A DNA stretch of 64,000 bases from Prochlorococcus sp. AG-459-M13 (GTDB lineage Bacteria > Cyanobacteriota > Cyanobacteriia > PCC-6307 > Cyanobiaceae): assembly GCA_003212005.1 (NCBI GenBank), contig QCRE01000003.1, positions 1 through 64,000 of the forward strand, given 5' to 3'. Positions 9,357 to 19,552 of the stretch are shown here, in pieces; position 1 is the first letter of the stretch, and each line of letters opens with the position of its first letter. Both the position numbers and the translations under genes were made by a program. The notes beneath the pieces were generated by a model, which worked only from the letters and a program-made list of their open reading frames with translations, was not told the origin of the DNA and made no database searches.

Positions 9357-10769
9357 ATGAAAAATGATTTAAACTTAACAGACTTTTTAAAAGATGTATT
9401 TTCCTCTTTCGATAAGAAAGTGGAAAATTCTGGATTAGTAAGTATTTGTGTTGAGATTCCTTGTATTGATTTATTTGAAGTTTATGAATTGTTAATAGAT
9501 AAATATCCGTTCTCTTCATTTTGGGAGGAATCTGATGGCATTTCATATATAGCTTTCGAGAAGTGTAAATATGTTACTTTGGATGGTCCAAAAAGATTTG
9601 AGTTAGCAAAAGAGTTTAATTCTGAGAATTTTAAAAATTTAATTAACTTAACTAACGAATCGCATAATTCTGCACTTTCAAAAATAATTTATTTATTTTC
9701 TTTCTCTGAAAATTTGAATAATAAGAATTTATCTACAGATATCCCTAGTTTGGAAGCCATCTTACCAAAAATATTAATTATTAAAAGTGATAAGAATTGC
9801 TGGTTAAGAATCAATGGTCATGTTGAAGGTAAATCATCATTAAGAACATTAATTGAAGAAATATGGACAATTAGAAATCAAGTTATTAATTCTGGCTCAG
9901 AATTAATTAAATCATCTGGCTTAAAAACTAGTTTTGATTCCCCTATTATTGATGATTTCTCACGCTCCTTAGAAACTTCTAAAACAAATTTGAAAAAAGT
10001 AGTAAATAGAGGAATTCAATTAGTAGAGAAAGGTGTCCTCGAAAAGATAGTTTTAGCGAATAGGATTAAAATCAAACTTAAAAATAAATTAGATTTAGTA
10101 GAAATTTTAAAAAGATTTAAAAAGAATCAACCAAATACATGTAGATACGTTTGGAAAAGGAATAGTAAGGATATTTTGTTTGGAGCATCTCCAGAAAAAT
10201 TATTTTCTTTTACTAAACCTAATTTAACCTTGGAGGCTCTTGCTGGAACTATCTCTACTAATTCAAATTTTAAGAAACTCCTAAAAAGTACTAAAGACTT
10301 AAAGGAACATAATTATGTAATACAGTATTTGATTAAATGTTTAGAAGTTTCAAAAATAACAAACTTTAAGAAAAGTGATATCAAGGTAAATTCATTTGGA
10401 GATATTTCTCATTTGCAAACGCTCATTTTCTCCAAAGTTGAAAATATTTGTCCTTTTGAATTGCTTAAAAACCTACATCCATCTCCGGCTGTTTGTGGAT
10501 ACCCAAAAAATCCAGCATTGAATTGGATAAATACTCTTGAGTCATTTCCTAGAGGAAATTATGCTTCTCCAATGGGTTGGGTTGATTCATCAGGAAATGC
10601 TTCATTTCTTTTAGCAATAAGAGGCGCAAGATGTATTGAAGAAAATATTGAATTTACTGCAGGTTCAGGTATAGTTTCAGGTTCCGTTTTAGAGAAAGAA
10701 ATAGATGAGATTAAATTAAAATTTGAATCTATAGTAAAACAGATATTTTCCGCTAAAAATCCTAGATAA
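9357..10769 (+). CDS. menF: Isochorismate synthase
   Basis: MenF converts chorismate to isochorismate, the committed entry into phylloquinone synthesis. The 470-residue protein has a poorly conserved N-terminal half and a chorismate-binding domain from about 210 onward. Signatures are [10 protein letters not shown], the [14 protein letters not shown] helix, [20 protein letters not shown] and [16 protein letters not shown]. The glutamates of the EALAGT and SGSVLEKE motifs are the expected Mg-chorismate ligands. Anthranilate and aminodeoxychorismate synthases share this fold; placement opposite menA favours MenF. The 3' end overlaps convergent gshB by 8 bp. Confidence 0.93.
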   Translation: MKNDLNLTDFLKDVFSSFDKKVENSGLVSICVEIPCIDLFEVYELLIDKYPFSSFWEESDGISYIAFEKCKYVTLDGPKRFELAKEFNSENFKNLINLTNESHNSALSKIIYLFSFSENLNNKNLSTDIPSLEAILPKILIIKSDKNCWLRINGHVEGKSSLRTLIEEIWTIRNQVINSGSELIKSSGLKTSFDSPIIDDFSRSLETSKTNLKKVVNRGIQLVEKGVLEKIVLANRIKIKLKNKLDLVEILKRFKKNQPNTCRYVWKRNSKDILFGASPEKLFSFTKPNLTLEALAGTISTNSNFKKLLKSTKDLKEHNYVIQYLIKCLEVSKITNFKKSDIKVNSFGDISHLQTLIFSKVENICPFELLKNLHPSPAVCGYPKNPALNWINTLESFPRGNYASPMGWVDSSGNASFLLAIRGARCIEENIEFTAGSGIVSGSVLEKEIDEIKLKFESIVKQIFSAKNPR

Positions 10770-11685
10770 TTTTTACTAATTTTTCAATAACTTCCTCTGA
10801 AACATTCTTATTGGATAAATTTTCTATTTCTCTTAAACCTGTTGGACTGGTTACATTAATCTCGCTAAGCATTCCATTTATTACATCAATACCCACAAAA
10901 AATAAACCTTCATCTTTGAAGTGTTGAGATAATTCTGAGCAGATACTTTTTTCTTTTTCTGTTAATAATGTGGGTTCAGCCTTACCTCCCATCGCTAAAT
11001 TACTCCTAAAATCACCTCCTTGAGGAATTCTATTTATAGATCCAATTGCTTCACCGTTTACGATAATTATTCTTTTATCACCCTCTATTACTTCAGGAAT
11101 AAATTTTTGCATCATAACGGGTAATTCTTCTTGAGAAGTGATTAATTCAATGATTGATTTAATTCCGGGAGAATTTTTATTTATCCTTATAACACCTTGA
11201 CCACCTTTTCCTCCAAGAGGTTTTATGACTACTTCATTATTTATATTTGCAAAATTAATAAGATCTTTTACCTTACTCGCAACTATTGTAGGTGCCATTA
11301 AGTGGCTGTATCTCAAAGCACCTAGCTTTTCATTCCATGCTCTTAAAGATGAGGGTTTGTTAATTACTTTTACTCCTTTTCTTTCTGCAACTTCTAAAAG
11401 ATGGGTTGCATATAAATAAGCCTCATTTACAGGAGGATCTTTTCTCATCCAAATGCAATTAAATTCGGCGAGAGGTATGCAATCATTCTCTTTGAAAGAA
11501 ATCCATGGATTTACTTCAACTTTTACGGAAGATGCCCATACTTCATCACCTCTAGCTTCAAGGTCTTGAGGAGTACAACTCCAGATTTCAATATTTTTTT
11601 TTGATGATGCTTGCATTAAAGCAGCAGTTGAATCTTTTAAGGGATTTATATTTTTAATTGGATCTATTACGAATAGAAATTTCAT
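10762..11685 (-). CDS. gshB: Glutathione synthetase
   Basis: GshB joins gamma-glutamylcysteine and glycine with ATP in the cytoplasm. The 307 residues have the bacterial ATP-grasp layout: [19 protein letters not shown] at the N terminus, [20 protein letters not shown] in the substrate domain, [15 protein letters not shown] as the ATP-binding loop, [20 protein letters not shown], and the C-terminal [12 protein letters not shown] motif. The gene lies directly downstream of a glutaredoxin gene on the same strand with a 5-bp gap, so a thiol-redox pair (grxC-gshB) is made from one transcript. Confidence 0.96.
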   Translation of the reverse strand: MKFLFVIDPIKNINPLKDSTAALMQASSKKNIEIWSCTPQDLEARGDEVWASSVKVEVNPWISFKENDCIPLAEFNCIWMRKDPPVNEAYLYATHLLEVAERKGVKVINKPSSLRAWNEKLGALRYSHLMAPTIVASKVKDLINFANINNEVVIKPLGGKGGQGVIRINKNSPGIKSIIELITSQEELPVMMQKFIPEVIEGDKRIIIVNGEAIGSINRIPQGGDFRSNLAMGGKAEPTLLTEKEKSICSELSQHFKDEGLFFVGIDVINGMLSEINVTSPTGLREIENLSNKNVSEEVIEKLVKII

Positions 11686-11690
11686 AAGAT

Positions 11691-11945
11691 CTAGTTTAAT
11701 AATGCTTCTAATTTATTTTCGTTTTCTAATGCGTAGAGATCATCGCAGCCTCCGATACCCTCATTATCTATAAATATTTGTGGTAATGTTTTTCTACCAT
11801 CAGCTCTCTCAATCATCAATGCTCTGGCATCTTTGTCGCCATCTATTTTATATTCTGTAAAATTTACATTTTTTTTCTTGAGTAGTGATTTTGCTCGAAT
11901 ACAGAATGGGCAATATTGCCAAGTATAAATTTCAACTTTGGACAT
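11691..11945 (-). CDS. grxC: Glutaredoxin 3 (dithiol)
   Basis: The 84-residue protein is a classic dithiol glutaredoxin with the CPFC active site at about residues 12-15 ([14 protein letters not shown]). It also has the TLPQIFID cis-proline loop and the glutathione-binding GGCDDLYAL motif. It reduces protein disulfides and mixed disulfides at the expense of glutathione. It begins the grxC-gshB operon and is divergent from prfB. The spacer is only 76 bp to the proposed prfB start at 12022. Confidence 0.95.
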   Translation of the reverse strand: MSKVEIYTWQYCPFCIRAKSLLKKKNVNFTEYKIDGDKDARALMIERADGRKTLPQIFIDNEGIGGCDDLYALENENKLEALLN

Positions 11946-12021
11946 TTTTTTAAAATAATACTTAGTTTATACTATTAAACAAAAGTGCTTGTTAGATTAT
12001 AAATAACGATTAAATTCTATT

Positions 12022-13144
12022 TTGATAGAAATTACTGAGTTCAAAAAAGATCTTTCGGAACTAACAAAGCGCCTGGGTAATGCTCAGGATTGTCTTTGAC
12101 GTTCCAAGATTAAAAGCGAAAAGGAGAGAGTTAGAGCAAATTTCTGCTCAACCTGAATTTTGGGAGAATCAAGAAGAAGCGAAAAAACAAATGTTAATTC
12201 TTGATGATGTCAAAGATCAACTAGAATTGTTAGATAAATGGGAAACGTTTATTTCAGATGCTAAAGCATCTCTTGAACTTTATTCTTTAGAACCTGAAGA
12301 AGAAATGATTTTGGAATCCCAGCAAGGCTTAAAAATATTAAGAGAGAATTTAGATAAATGGGAATTTGAAAGATTGTTATGTGGTGAATATGATAAGAAA
12401 GGAGCAGTAGTTTCTATTAACTCAGGTGCTGGTGGAACAGATGCACAGGACTGGGTAGAGATATTATTGAGAATGTATTCAAGATGGGCCGATAATAATC
12501 AAATGAATCTTCTCATTAATGAATTATCTCAAGGAGAAGAAGCAGGTATTAAAAGTGTAACGTTTGAAATTGATGGAAAATATGCATATGGCTATCTTAA
12601 ATATGAAAAAGGAACTCATAGATTAGTAAGAATTTCTCCTTTCAATGCTAATGGCAAAAGACAAACCAGCTTTGCTGGGGTAGAGGTTATGCCAAAATTA
12701 GATGATAATATTTCGCTTGATATTCCTGAAAAAGATTTAGAAGTCACAACGAGTAGATCCGGTGGAGCTGGAGGACAAAATGTTAATAAAGTAGAAACAG
12801 CAGTAAGAATTGTTCATTTGCCTACAGGTATTTCAGTAAGATGCACCCAAGAAAGATCTCAATTACAAAATAAAGAAAAAGCTATGCTTCTTCTTAAGTC
12901 TAAACTACTAGTGATTGCTAAAGAACAACGAGCAGCTGAAGTCGCTGATATTAAAGGTGATATTGTGGAAGCTGCATGGGGCAATCAAATAAGAAATTAT
13001 GTTTTCCATCCTTATCAAATGGTAAAAGATCTCAGGACTATGCAGGAAACTAACGACTTAGAAAGTGTTTTAGATGGTGGACTTGACCCATTTATTCATG
13101 AATTATTACGAATGAATATTTCTTCTAATGAATCTATTGAATAA
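12022..13144 (+). CDS. prfB: Peptide chain release factor 2 (requires +1 frameshift)
   Basis: RF2 ends translation at UAA and UGA. The uninterrupted frame from 12080 gives 354 residues, but its first six codons make no sense for RF2. Another frame, starting at TTG 12022, encodes [18 protein letters not shown] and onward to NAQDCL, and then meets TGA at 12097-12099. A +1 slip at CTT TGA C joins that leader to [14 protein letters not shown], giving a 373-residue RF2 of normal length. The stop-codon tripeptide SPF (RISPFNANG) and the GGQ peptidyl-hydrolysis loop ([15 protein letters not shown]) are both present. Downstream genes follow closely, suggesting an operon with ybeY and dgkA. The TTG start is inferred, since there is no ATG between the upstream stop and the slip site. 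Confidence 0.93.
12086..12100 (+). promoter_or_regulatory. prfB programmed +1 frameshift signal
   Basis: The slip site is CTTTGAC at 12094-12100, identical to the classic RF2 autoregulatory sequence: a leucine CUU codon followed by an in-frame UGA and C. A Shine-Dalgarno-like AGGA at 12086-12089 sits 4 bases upstream, as in other bacteria where the internal SD promotes slippage. When RF2 is scarce, UGA is read slowly and ribosomes shift. This is read directly from sequence; activity is inferred from the family. Confidence 0.9.
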
Positions 13145-13147
13145 CTA

Positions 13148-13330
13148 ATGCAAAATCAAAACGAAAATTTTGAAAAAAAAGTTTCTCCTCCAAGTTTTAT
13201 TAAGCTTGCTATGAGAAATATGGTGAGGAAGGGTTCAAAAAGTGTTTCTCATTTTTCAATTACCTTTCTTGTCTTGATTGCGATATTAATTCTTTTGGCC
13301 ACAATAGGTAAGCCTAATATTCCTTTATAA
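13148..13330 (+). CDS. Small conserved membrane protein (DUF3285-like)
   Basis: This 60-residue protein has a polar N-terminal half (PPSFIKLAMRNMVRKGSKS) and one hydrophobic segment of about 20 residues near the C terminus (FSITFLVLIAILILLATIG), so it is probably a single-span membrane protein. It resembles the short cyanobacterial DUF3285 family, which has no known function. It starts 3 bp after the prfB stop and ends 6 bp before ybeY, in a clear operon. The gene order prfB-small protein-ybeY-dgkA is the best clue, and it implies expression together with translation factors. Confidence 0.8.
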   Translation: MQNQNENFEKKVSPPSFIKLAMRNMVRKGSKSVSHFSITFLVLIAILILLATIGKPNIPL

Positions 13331-13336
13331 GAATTT

Positions 13337-13876
13337 ATGAAAGAAAAAATTTTTTCTGAAATAAATTTAGATTTGGTTTTTAAATGTAATGATTTTTCTC
13401 AATTCTCAGATAAGTTAAAAGATACTAAAAGTAAGCTTATTTTTGAATCTATTTTTTGGGAGAGAGTTTTTTTATCTTGGATAAATACAATATTAAAAAA
13501 AGATGATTATAAATTGCAAAAGTTTATTTTTGAAAAAAAATCTTTTTCATTAGGCTTACAAATAATTTCTAATCGAGAAATTGCCTCTATGAACCAGAAG
13601 TGGATGCAAAAAAATGGACCAACTGATGTTCTATCTTTCCCAATTATTACTGATGAATCTTTAAATAATTTAGATCATATAGAGTTGGGGGATATATTTA
13701 TATCATTAGATATGGCATTTGAACAATCTTATGAATATAAACATTCAATTTATAAAGAGATGCTTTGGTTAGCTAGTCATGGATTTTTGCATCTTTTGGG
13801 ATGGGATCATAATAGTGATCTTGATTTAGATAATATGTTAAATTTTCAGGAATATTTAATTTCTCGATTAGATTAA
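13337..13876 (+). CDS. ybeY: Endoribonuclease YbeY (rRNA maturation)
   Basis: YbeY is a metal-dependent endoribonuclease needed for 16S rRNA 3'-end maturation and ribosome quality control. The 179-residue protein carries the zinc signature [11 protein letters not shown] near residues 150-160 and the preceding family block [17 protein letters not shown]. The N-terminal 50 residues are extended and poorly conserved, which explains the length above the usual 150-160. It lies 4 bp upstream of dgkA. The three zinc-ligand histidines are intact. Confidence 0.94.
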   Translation: MKEKIFSEINLDLVFKCNDFSQFSDKLKDTKSKLIFESIFWERVFLSWINTILKKDDYKLQKFIFEKKSFSLGLQIISNREIASMNQKWMQKNGPTDVLSFPIITDESLNNLDHIELGDIFISLDMAFEQSYEYKHSIYKEMLWLASHGFLHLLGWDHNSDLDLDNMLNFQEYLISRLD

Positions 13877-13880
13877 ATAT

Positions 13881-14291
13881 ATGCAAAAAAAAATTAACTC
13901 TATTAAAAATAGAAAAGAATCATACAAAACTTCTCAGAATGTATTAATAAGTTTTAAGTATGCTTTTAGAGGAATTTTTTACGTATTAAAAACTTCAAGA
14001 AATTTCAAAATTCAATTACTTTTTGCATTAATAATTTTAATTATTGGTTTTTTACTGCAAATCAATCTTAGTAATTATGTGATTTTGATTTCCACCATTA
14101 TGTCTGTTTTAATATTGGAAATTTTAAACACATCTATCGAATCAATAGTTGATATAGTCGTGAAAAAAGAATTTAATAGTTTGGCTAAAATTGCAAAAGA
14201 TACAGCTGCAGGAGCTGTATTATTAGCTTCCATTAATTCTGTTATTATTGCTGTATATACCTTTTTTCCTAAAATAAAATTATTATTTTAA
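13881..14291 (+). CDS. dgkA: Diacylglycerol/undecaprenol kinase, DgkA family
   Basis: This is a small integral-membrane lipid kinase of 136 residues with three hydrophobic segments. The diagnostic LEILNTSIESIVD helix and KDTAAGAVLL motif are present and hold the expected catalytic glutamate, asparagine and aspartate. In E. coli the family phosphorylates diacylglycerol; in Gram-positives it phosphorylates undecaprenol, and the cyanobacterial substrate is not settled by sequence. The N terminus is lengthened by a basic, non-conserved tail. It follows ybeY by 4 bp and precedes the amidotransferase gene by 12 bp. Confidence 0.9.
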   Translation: MQKKINSIKNRKESYKTSQNVLISFKYAFRGIFYVLKTSRNFKIQLLFALIILIIGFLLQINLSNYVILISTIMSVLILEILNTSIESIVDIVVKKEFNSLAKIAKDTAAGAVLLASINSVIIAVYTFFPKIKLLF

Positions 14292-14303
14292 ATCCTCATA
14301 AAA

Positions 14304-14900
14304 ATGTTTCTTGTTATTGATAATTACGATAGTTTTACTTATAACCTTGTTCAATATTTAGGAGAACTTTCTGTCGAGCATGAAATAACTAAAGAATTAA
14401 TAGTAAAAAGAAATGATGAAATTACTTTAGAAGAAATTATCAAACTAAATCCTAGTGGTATATTATTATCACCAGGTCCTGGGAATCCAGATCAATCTGG
14501 AATTTGTTTGCCAATACTAAAAAAATTATCTAAAAATATTCCAATATTAGGAGTTTGTTTAGGTCATCAAGCTTTGGCCCAAGCTTTTGGAGGTAAGGTA
14601 ATAGTTGGTAAAGAATTAATGCACGGAAAGACTTCTAAAATTTTTCATAATAAAAAAGGATTATTCAAAGATATTGAAAGTCCATTTGTTGCAACTAGAT
14701 ATCATAGTCTTATAGTAGATACAAATTCCCTCCCATCTTGTTTTGACATAACTGCCACTCTAGAGGATTCTACTATTATGGCTATTTCTCATAAACAATA
14801 TAAAAAATTGCATGGCGTCCAGTTTCATCCAGAAAGTGTTTTAACACAATTTGGTCATAAATTAATTAGCAATTTTCTAAATATGGCCGAACAGAAGTAA
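14304..14900 (+). CDS. Glutamine amidotransferase: anthranilate/PABA synthase component II
   Basis: The 198 residues make a class I (triad) amidotransferase that supplies ammonia to a chorismate-using partner. The nucleophile cysteine is in GVCLGHQALAQAFGG near residue 80, and the His/Glu pair is in GVQFHPESVLT near the C terminus. The oxyanion-hole region LSPGPGNPDQSG is intact. TrpG and PabA cannot be separated by motif, and many cyanobacteria use one subunit for both tryptophan and folate synthesis. No component I gene is adjacent. It precedes the MBL-fold gene by 21 bp on the same strand. Confidence 0.9.
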   Translation: MFLVIDNYDSFTYNLVQYLGELSVEHEITKELIVKRNDEITLEEIIKLNPSGILLSPGPGNPDQSGICLPILKKLSKNIPILGVCLGHQALAQAFGGKVIVGKELMHGKTSKIFHNKKGLFKDIESPFVATRYHSLIVDTNSLPSCFDITATLEDSTIMAISHKQYKKLHGVQFHPESVLTQFGHKLISNFLNMAEQK

Positions 14901-14921
14901 AATAAACTATAAACTTATTCA

Positions 14922-15650
14922 ATGAATATTATTAAACTTAAAAAATTTTTTCTTTTTATATTATTTGTAATTTTAATGCCCGCATCGGTCATTGCAGGTG
15001 ACCTAATATTAAAAAATTATGGTCATAGTAGTTTTTTAATTAAAGGGAGAGGAAAATCGGTTCTTTTAAATCCCTTTAAGGCTGTTGGTTGTGCAAGTGA
15101 TTTAATTGAGCCAAAAGGGGTAAATGCTGATTTAATTTTAGCCAGTTCAAAACTAGTTGATGAGGGGTATAATCCAAATGATCAATTGATGTTTGTAAAT
15201 CCGGGAGTTTATAAATTTGGAGATATATTATTCAATGGTATTGAGGTTCCACATGACAGAGTTGGTGGAAGAAGATTTGGAATGGCTACAGTGTGGAGTT
15301 GGAAGCAGAATAATTTAAAAATAGTACATATGGGTGGAGCTGCTGGCGAAATAGATATGAATGCTCAAATAATCTTGTCCCGCCCAGATATTTTATTCAT
15401 TTCAATTGGAGGAGGAATAAAATCTTACGATGGAGAAGAAGCTTCAAGAATAGTTAAGACTTTAAAACCTAATATAGTAATTCCTGTTCATTTTGCACGT
15501 AGCGAACAAACTATTAAAGAATGTGATTTTTCAAATGCTGATTTATTTGTCGAAAATATGAAAGACTTTAAAGTCAAATATGTAGGAAAAGATTTTCAAA
15601 TAAAACCTAAAAGAATTGATCAAAATACAATTTATATTTTTAGTAATTAG
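14922..15650 (+). CDS. Exported metallo-beta-lactamase-fold protein lacking the HxHxDH motif
   Basis: The 242 residues begin with a signal peptide (basic start, then FFLFILFVILMPASVIAG), so the protein is probably periplasmic or thylakoid-luminal. The rest resembles the UlaG-like branch of the MBL fold: YGHSSFLIKGRG and LLNPFKAVG at the start, IVHMGGAAGE in the middle, and VIPVHFARSEQ at the end. The metal-binding HxHxDH motif expected after the second strand is missing; the site reads LILASSKLVDEGYN. Two later histidines remain. A dinuclear zinc site therefore looks incomplete, and catalytic activity should not be assumed. The function is unknown; the gene ends in a 4-bp overlap with convergent hisC. 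Confidence 0.82.
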   Translation: MNIIKLKKFFLFILFVILMPASVIAGDLILKNYGHSSFLIKGRGKSVLLNPFKAVGCASDLIEPKGVNADLILASSKLVDEGYNPNDQLMFVNPGVYKFGDILFNGIEVPHDRVGGRRFGMATVWSWKQNNLKIVHMGGAAGEIDMNAQIILSRPDILFISIGGGIKSYDGEEASRIVKTLKPNIVIPVHFARSEQTIKECDFSNADLFVENMKDFKVKYVGKDFQIKPKRIDQNTIYIFSN

Positions 15651-16759
15651 TTGATTAAATCTAATTCCTTGTAATTATTCCAGAAAAAACTCATTTGTTC
15701 TTTGTTTCCAATACTTACCCTTATAGAATTATCAATATCTTTTTTGTTTTCCATACTTCTAATTAAAATTCCTTTTTCTTTCATCTGTTTTATTAAGGTT
15801 TTAGGATCTTTATTTGGCCAAATTAAGAAATAATTACCTCCACTAAAGTGAGCTCTAATTTTTGTTGATTTAAATTTATTTAAAATCCATTCTCTTGCTT
15901 TTTTTACTTCCAAGACGTAATTATCTACATATGATTTGTCATTAAGTGCTGCTAATGCTGCTGTTATAGCAAAGCTATTTACATCATATGGTCCAGTAAG
16001 TTTATTAATATACTGAATTATATTTTTATTACCAAAAGTAAAACCTATTCTTAAACCAGCTAAACCTGCTGTTTTTGATAAAGATTGAATTATTACTATA
16101 TTTTTATTCCTTTCAAAATTAATTGATTCAAGAAGACTATCTCCATTAAATTTTTCATATAATTCATCAACTATAAATAATGAATTTTTATTTATATTAG
16201 CTAAGTTTATTATCTCATTAGTATTTATAACTGTTCCTGTGGGATTATTAGGATTACAAATAAATACTAACTTAGGATTATGATTTATAATTTCCTTTCG
16301 AAATTCTTCAATAGGGAATTGAAAATTGTCTCCAACGTAAGAACAAGTTATTTTTTTCATCCCTCTCATTTCTGAACAAGGAGAATAATAACCAAAAGTT
16401 GGATTTGTAGTTAGAAAAATTTGATCTTTTTCTCCAAAGCAATTGAAAATTGCATTGATTGCCGCATCTGCTCCATTGAAAATTCCAATTTCATCTTTAT
16501 CGAATTTTCTTGAATCAAGATATTGATCACATAAAAATTTTTTTAATAAATTATATTCTGGATAAATTGAAATCTCGTCTAATTTTATTGCTCGTAATGC
16601 TTCTAAAACCTTAGGACTTGGACCTAAAGTATTTTCGTTGAAGTCTAAGCGGAGCAAATTTCTTCTATTTTCTAAAGGTGCAGAGTAAGACTTCATATTT
16701 ATTATTTCTTCTCTTGGTTTTGGGAAAAGATTATTTAATGGATCAAAATCATTCATCAC
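15647..16759 (-). CDS. hisC: Class I/II aminotransferase, probable histidinol-phosphate aminotransferase
   Basis: The 370-residue PLP enzyme has the HisC-type opening [20 protein letters not shown], the [10 protein letters not shown] cofactor loop, an acidic PLP ligand in [11 protein letters not shown], and the Schiff-base lysine in [16 protein letters not shown]. HisC transfers the amino group from glutamate to imidazole-acetol phosphate in histidine synthesis. The subfamily is diverse (some act on tyrosine or phenylalanine), and a second aminotransferase at 30510-31640 is of a different type. It overlaps argS by 4 bp (ATGA), so the two are translationally coupled. Confidence 0.87.
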   Translation of the reverse strand: MMNDFDPLNNLFPKPREEIINMKSYSAPLENRRNLLRLDFNENTLGPSPKVLEALRAIKLDEISIYPEYNLLKKFLCDQYLDSRKFDKDEIGIFNGADAAINAIFNCFGEKDQIFLTTNPTFGYYSPCSEMRGMKKITCSYVGDNFQFPIEEFRKEIINHNPKLVFICNPNNPTGTVINTNEIINLANINKNSLFIVDELYEKFNGDSLLESINFERNKNIVIIQSLSKTAGLAGLRIGFTFGNKNIIQYINKLTGPYDVNSFAITAALAALNDKSYVDNYVLEVKKAREWILNKFKSTKIRAHFSGGNYFLIWPNKDPKTLIKQMKEKGILIRSMENKKDIDNSIRVSIGNKEQMSFFWNNYKELDLIN

Positions 16760-18570
16760 ATTCTTTCTAAAGTTTCAATTCCCAGAAGCTCTAAGCTTAA
16801 TTTTAGTGTTTTTGCAGTTAGGTCACATAAATTAAGTCTAGAAATTTTTTTTTCTTTTTCTTCTTTTAGGATTTGAACTTGATCATAGAATCTATTAAAA
16901 GTCTGACATAGTTCAAAAAGGTAATTGCAAAGTCTGTTTGGCATTAAATCTTTTTCAATAGAGATTATAACTTCATCAAACTTAAGTAATTTTCTGATAA
17001 GTTTCCACTCAGATTTATGTGCATAATTTATAGATTGAAAATCTTTAGCATCATATTCTAAATTGTTTTTTCTTTTGATTCCTGAAATTCTTACAAGAGT
17101 ATATAGTAAATAAGGAGCAGTATTTCCATTTAGGGAAAGCATTTTATCAAAACTAAATTGATAATTAGTAATCCTATTTTGACTTAAATCTGCATACTTA
17201 ACAGCTCCTAATCCAATTTTCCTTGAAGTATTTGCAATAAATTCTTTAGTCTCATTACGATCTTCATCTTCTATTCTTTTCAATAAATCTTCTTTTGCTC
17301 TTCTTACAGCTTCATTTAATAAATCTTTTAAACGTATTGTTTTACCCTCCCTTGTCTTTAATTTTTTGCCATCAATCCCCTGAACTAAACCAAAAGGAAC
17401 ATGGTCTACTTGACAGTTATCTGGGATCCATTTTGCTTTTTTTGCAACTTGAAAAACTCCCGCAAAATGATTTGTTTGTCCATGATCAGTTACATAAATA
17501 ATTCTTGAAGCATTATCCCCACTAGGAGCTTTATTAAACCTATATCTTATGGCAGCAAGATCTGTAGTGGCATAATTAAAACCGCCATCTTTTTTTTGAA
17601 TAATTAGAGGTAAAGGTTTGCCTTCTTTATTAGTCATCCCATCTAAAAATACACATTTTGCACCTTGATCTTCTACAAGTAATTGCTTAAAATTCAATTC
17701 CTCAATAACTGACTTTAAGAAGGGATTATAAAAAGATTCACCTCTTTCTTTTATTTTTATTTTTAAATTTTTATAGATTTCATCAAATTCCTTTCTCGAT
17801 TGATCACATAATAATTTCCAGGCTTTAATCGATTTACTATCTCCACTTTGTAACTTAACTACTTCCTCTCTCGACTTTTTTTGAAATTCAGATTCATTAT
17901 CAAATCTTTTTTTTGATACTTTATAAAATTCAACTAAATCACTTATCTTAATGTTCCCTATTTCTTCTAAATCATTTGAATATAAATCTTTGAGTTGAGT
18001 AATAAGCATTCCAAATTGTGTTCCCCAATCACCAACATGATTGAGTCTTAATACTTCATAACCTCGTAATTCGAGAATTCTGGATATTGAGTCACCTATT
18101 ATTGTTGATCTTAAATGTCCTACATGCATTTCTTTAGCAATATTAGGACTAGAAAAATCTACAATAACTTTATTAGATAAGCCATTATTTAATTCTTTTT
18201 TAATTAGAGGTACTCCAGCTCTTTGGCATTGCATATTTGCTTTGATTTCATTAATCAGAATAGTATCTTTTAATTTTATATTTATAAATCCAGGTCCTGC
18301 TATTTCTAGACTCTTGCATAATTTGGATATGCTTTTATTTTTATTTAAAAGGCTAACAAAATCGCTAGAGATCTCTCTTGGATTCTTTTTATATATTTTA
18401 GATAAACTTAGACAAACATTACATTGATAATCTCCAAAATCCTCTTTTGATGATTGTGTAATTAAATTTTTTCTTAGATTCTCGAATTCTCCTTTTTTAT
18501 CATTTCTTTCAAGACTATCTAAAAGAGATTGCTCAAAGTTTTTAGTTAATTCTTTTAAAAGGATAAGCAT
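16756..18570 (-). CDS. argS: Arginyl-tRNA synthetase
   Basis: ArgRS charges tRNA-Arg in the cytoplasm. The 604 residues include the N-terminal Add1 domain (about 1-120), the class Ia HIGH motif as HVGH in [15 protein letters not shown] near 150, and [15 protein letters not shown]. The KMSK equivalent is degenerate ([17 protein letters not shown]), which is normal for ArgRS. A C-terminal anticodon-binding helical domain follows ([12 protein letters not shown] onward). The gene lies upstream of hisC in one operon. The coding strand is unusually rich in lysine codons made of A, as in its neighbours. Confidence 0.97.
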   Translation of the reverse strand: MLILLKELTKNFEQSLLDSLERNDKKGEFENLRKNLITQSSKEDFGDYQCNVCLSLSKIYKKNPREISSDFVSLLNKNKSISKLCKSLEIAGPGFINIKLKDTILINEIKANMQCQRAGVPLIKKELNNGLSNKVIVDFSSPNIAKEMHVGHLRSTIIGDSISRILELRGYEVLRLNHVGDWGTQFGMLITQLKDLYSNDLEEIGNIKISDLVEFYKVSKKRFDNESEFQKKSREEVVKLQSGDSKSIKAWKLLCDQSRKEFDEIYKNLKIKIKERGESFYNPFLKSVIEELNFKQLLVEDQGAKCVFLDGMTNKEGKPLPLIIQKKDGGFNYATTDLAAIRYRFNKAPSGDNASRIIYVTDHGQTNHFAGVFQVAKKAKWIPDNCQVDHVPFGLVQGIDGKKLKTREGKTIRLKDLLNEAVRRAKEDLLKRIEDEDRNETKEFIANTSRKIGLGAVKYADLSQNRITNYQFSFDKMLSLNGNTAPYLLYTLVRISGIKRKNNLEYDAKDFQSINYAHKSEWKLIRKLLKFDEVIISIEKDLMPNRLCNYLFELCQTFNRFYDQVQILKEEKEKKISRLNLCDLTAKTLKLSLELLGIETLERM

Positions 18571-18597
18571 TAATTATTCAATTATTTGTCTATATAG

Positions 18598-19464
18598 TTA
18601 ATTAATATAACGCATACTTAAATCAATCCAATTACTTTTAGTAATTGAAGAACTTGTTGAAATTAAATCGATACCTTTTATGAGATATTTATTAATTTCT
18701 TTATGATTTATACCAGAAACTTCTATTAACAAATTTTTATTGACTTCTTTTTTTAAGCTATTTCTTGATAAATCCCTCAATTCTTGAACGCGCTTTTTGA
18801 TTGTTTCAGGGTTAATTTCATCTAATAAAATACTATCTGCACCTGCTAATACTGCTTCTTTGGCTTGTTCAATATTCTCGGCTTCAATTATTATATGAGT
18901 TGTAAAAGGCGAATTTAGTCGAATTTTTTTTACTGCATTTTTAAGATTATCTGTCCATGCAATGTGATTCTCTTTTATCATGGCAGCATCGTAAAGTCCC
19001 ATTCTATGATTTACACCCCCTCCGCATTGGAAGGCATATTTTTCAAATATTCTTAAGCCAGGAGTTGTTTTTCTAGTATCTGCTAATTTTATGTTCGTGC
19101 CTTCTAACTTATTTACAAGATTCTTTGTATGGGTAGATATCCCAGATAAATGCATTGCTAAATTTAGGCTGATTCTTTCGCAAGCGAGCAAACTTTTTGA
19201 AGGTCCATATATTTCCAGGAGTTTTTGATCTTTAACAAATTTATCCCCATCAGAGATATTAAATTTAGAACTGATTTGTAAATCAATCTTTTTAAAAATT
19301 TCTTTTATTATCTCCACACCACAAAATATACCCTCTTCTTTTGCAATCCAATATGCATTACTATTTTCTTTTGTAATAGAGCAACTTGTTAGATCTCCTT
19401 TACCTATATCTTCATCGATCCAATTATCAATGGTCTTACTTATTTTTGGAGTATTTAAATCCAC
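18598..19464 (-). CDS. nadC: Nicotinate-nucleotide pyrophosphorylase (carboxylating)
   Basis: NadC makes nicotinate mononucleotide from quinolinate and PRPP in de novo NAD synthesis. The 288-residue protein opens with the typical DEDIGKGDLTS element, and has LACERISLNLAMHLSGIST, the ADTRKTTPGLRIFEKYA core near 135, GGGVNHRMGLYDAAMIKENH, and IIIEAENIEQAKEA. Quinolinate and phosphate contacts (arginines and lysines in these motifs) are present. Upstream, 88 bp separate it from mnmE on the same strand; downstream, 27 bp separate it from argS. Confidence 0.96.
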   Translation of the reverse strand: MDLNTPKISKTIDNWIDEDIGKGDLTSCSITKENSNAYWIAKEEGIFCGVEIIKEIFKKIDLQISSKFNISDGDKFVKDQKLLEIYGPSKSLLACERISLNLAMHLSGISTHTKNLVNKLEGTNIKLADTRKTTPGLRIFEKYAFQCGGGVNHRMGLYDAAMIKENHIAWTDNLKNAVKKIRLNSPFTTHIIIEAENIEQAKEAVLAGADSILLDEINPETIKKRVQELRDLSRNSLKKEVNKNLLIEVSGINHKEINKYLIKGIDLISTSSSITKSNWIDLSMRYIN

Positions 19465-19552
19465 TAAACTAAATAAATAAATAATTGATTAATAAAAAAT
19501 TCAACTGAACTTAGAAAATCAACTATATATCAATATGTAATTTTACTCAAAT

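Noticed and set aside
12080-12097. ATG 12080 as the prfB start
   Set aside because: The six residues MLRIVF are the out-of-frame reading of the frameshift region; the real leader lies in the other frame.
14922-15650. Antibiotic-hydrolysing beta-lactamase
   Set aside because: The zinc motif needed for hydrolysis is missing and the sequence is nearer to UlaG-like proteins.
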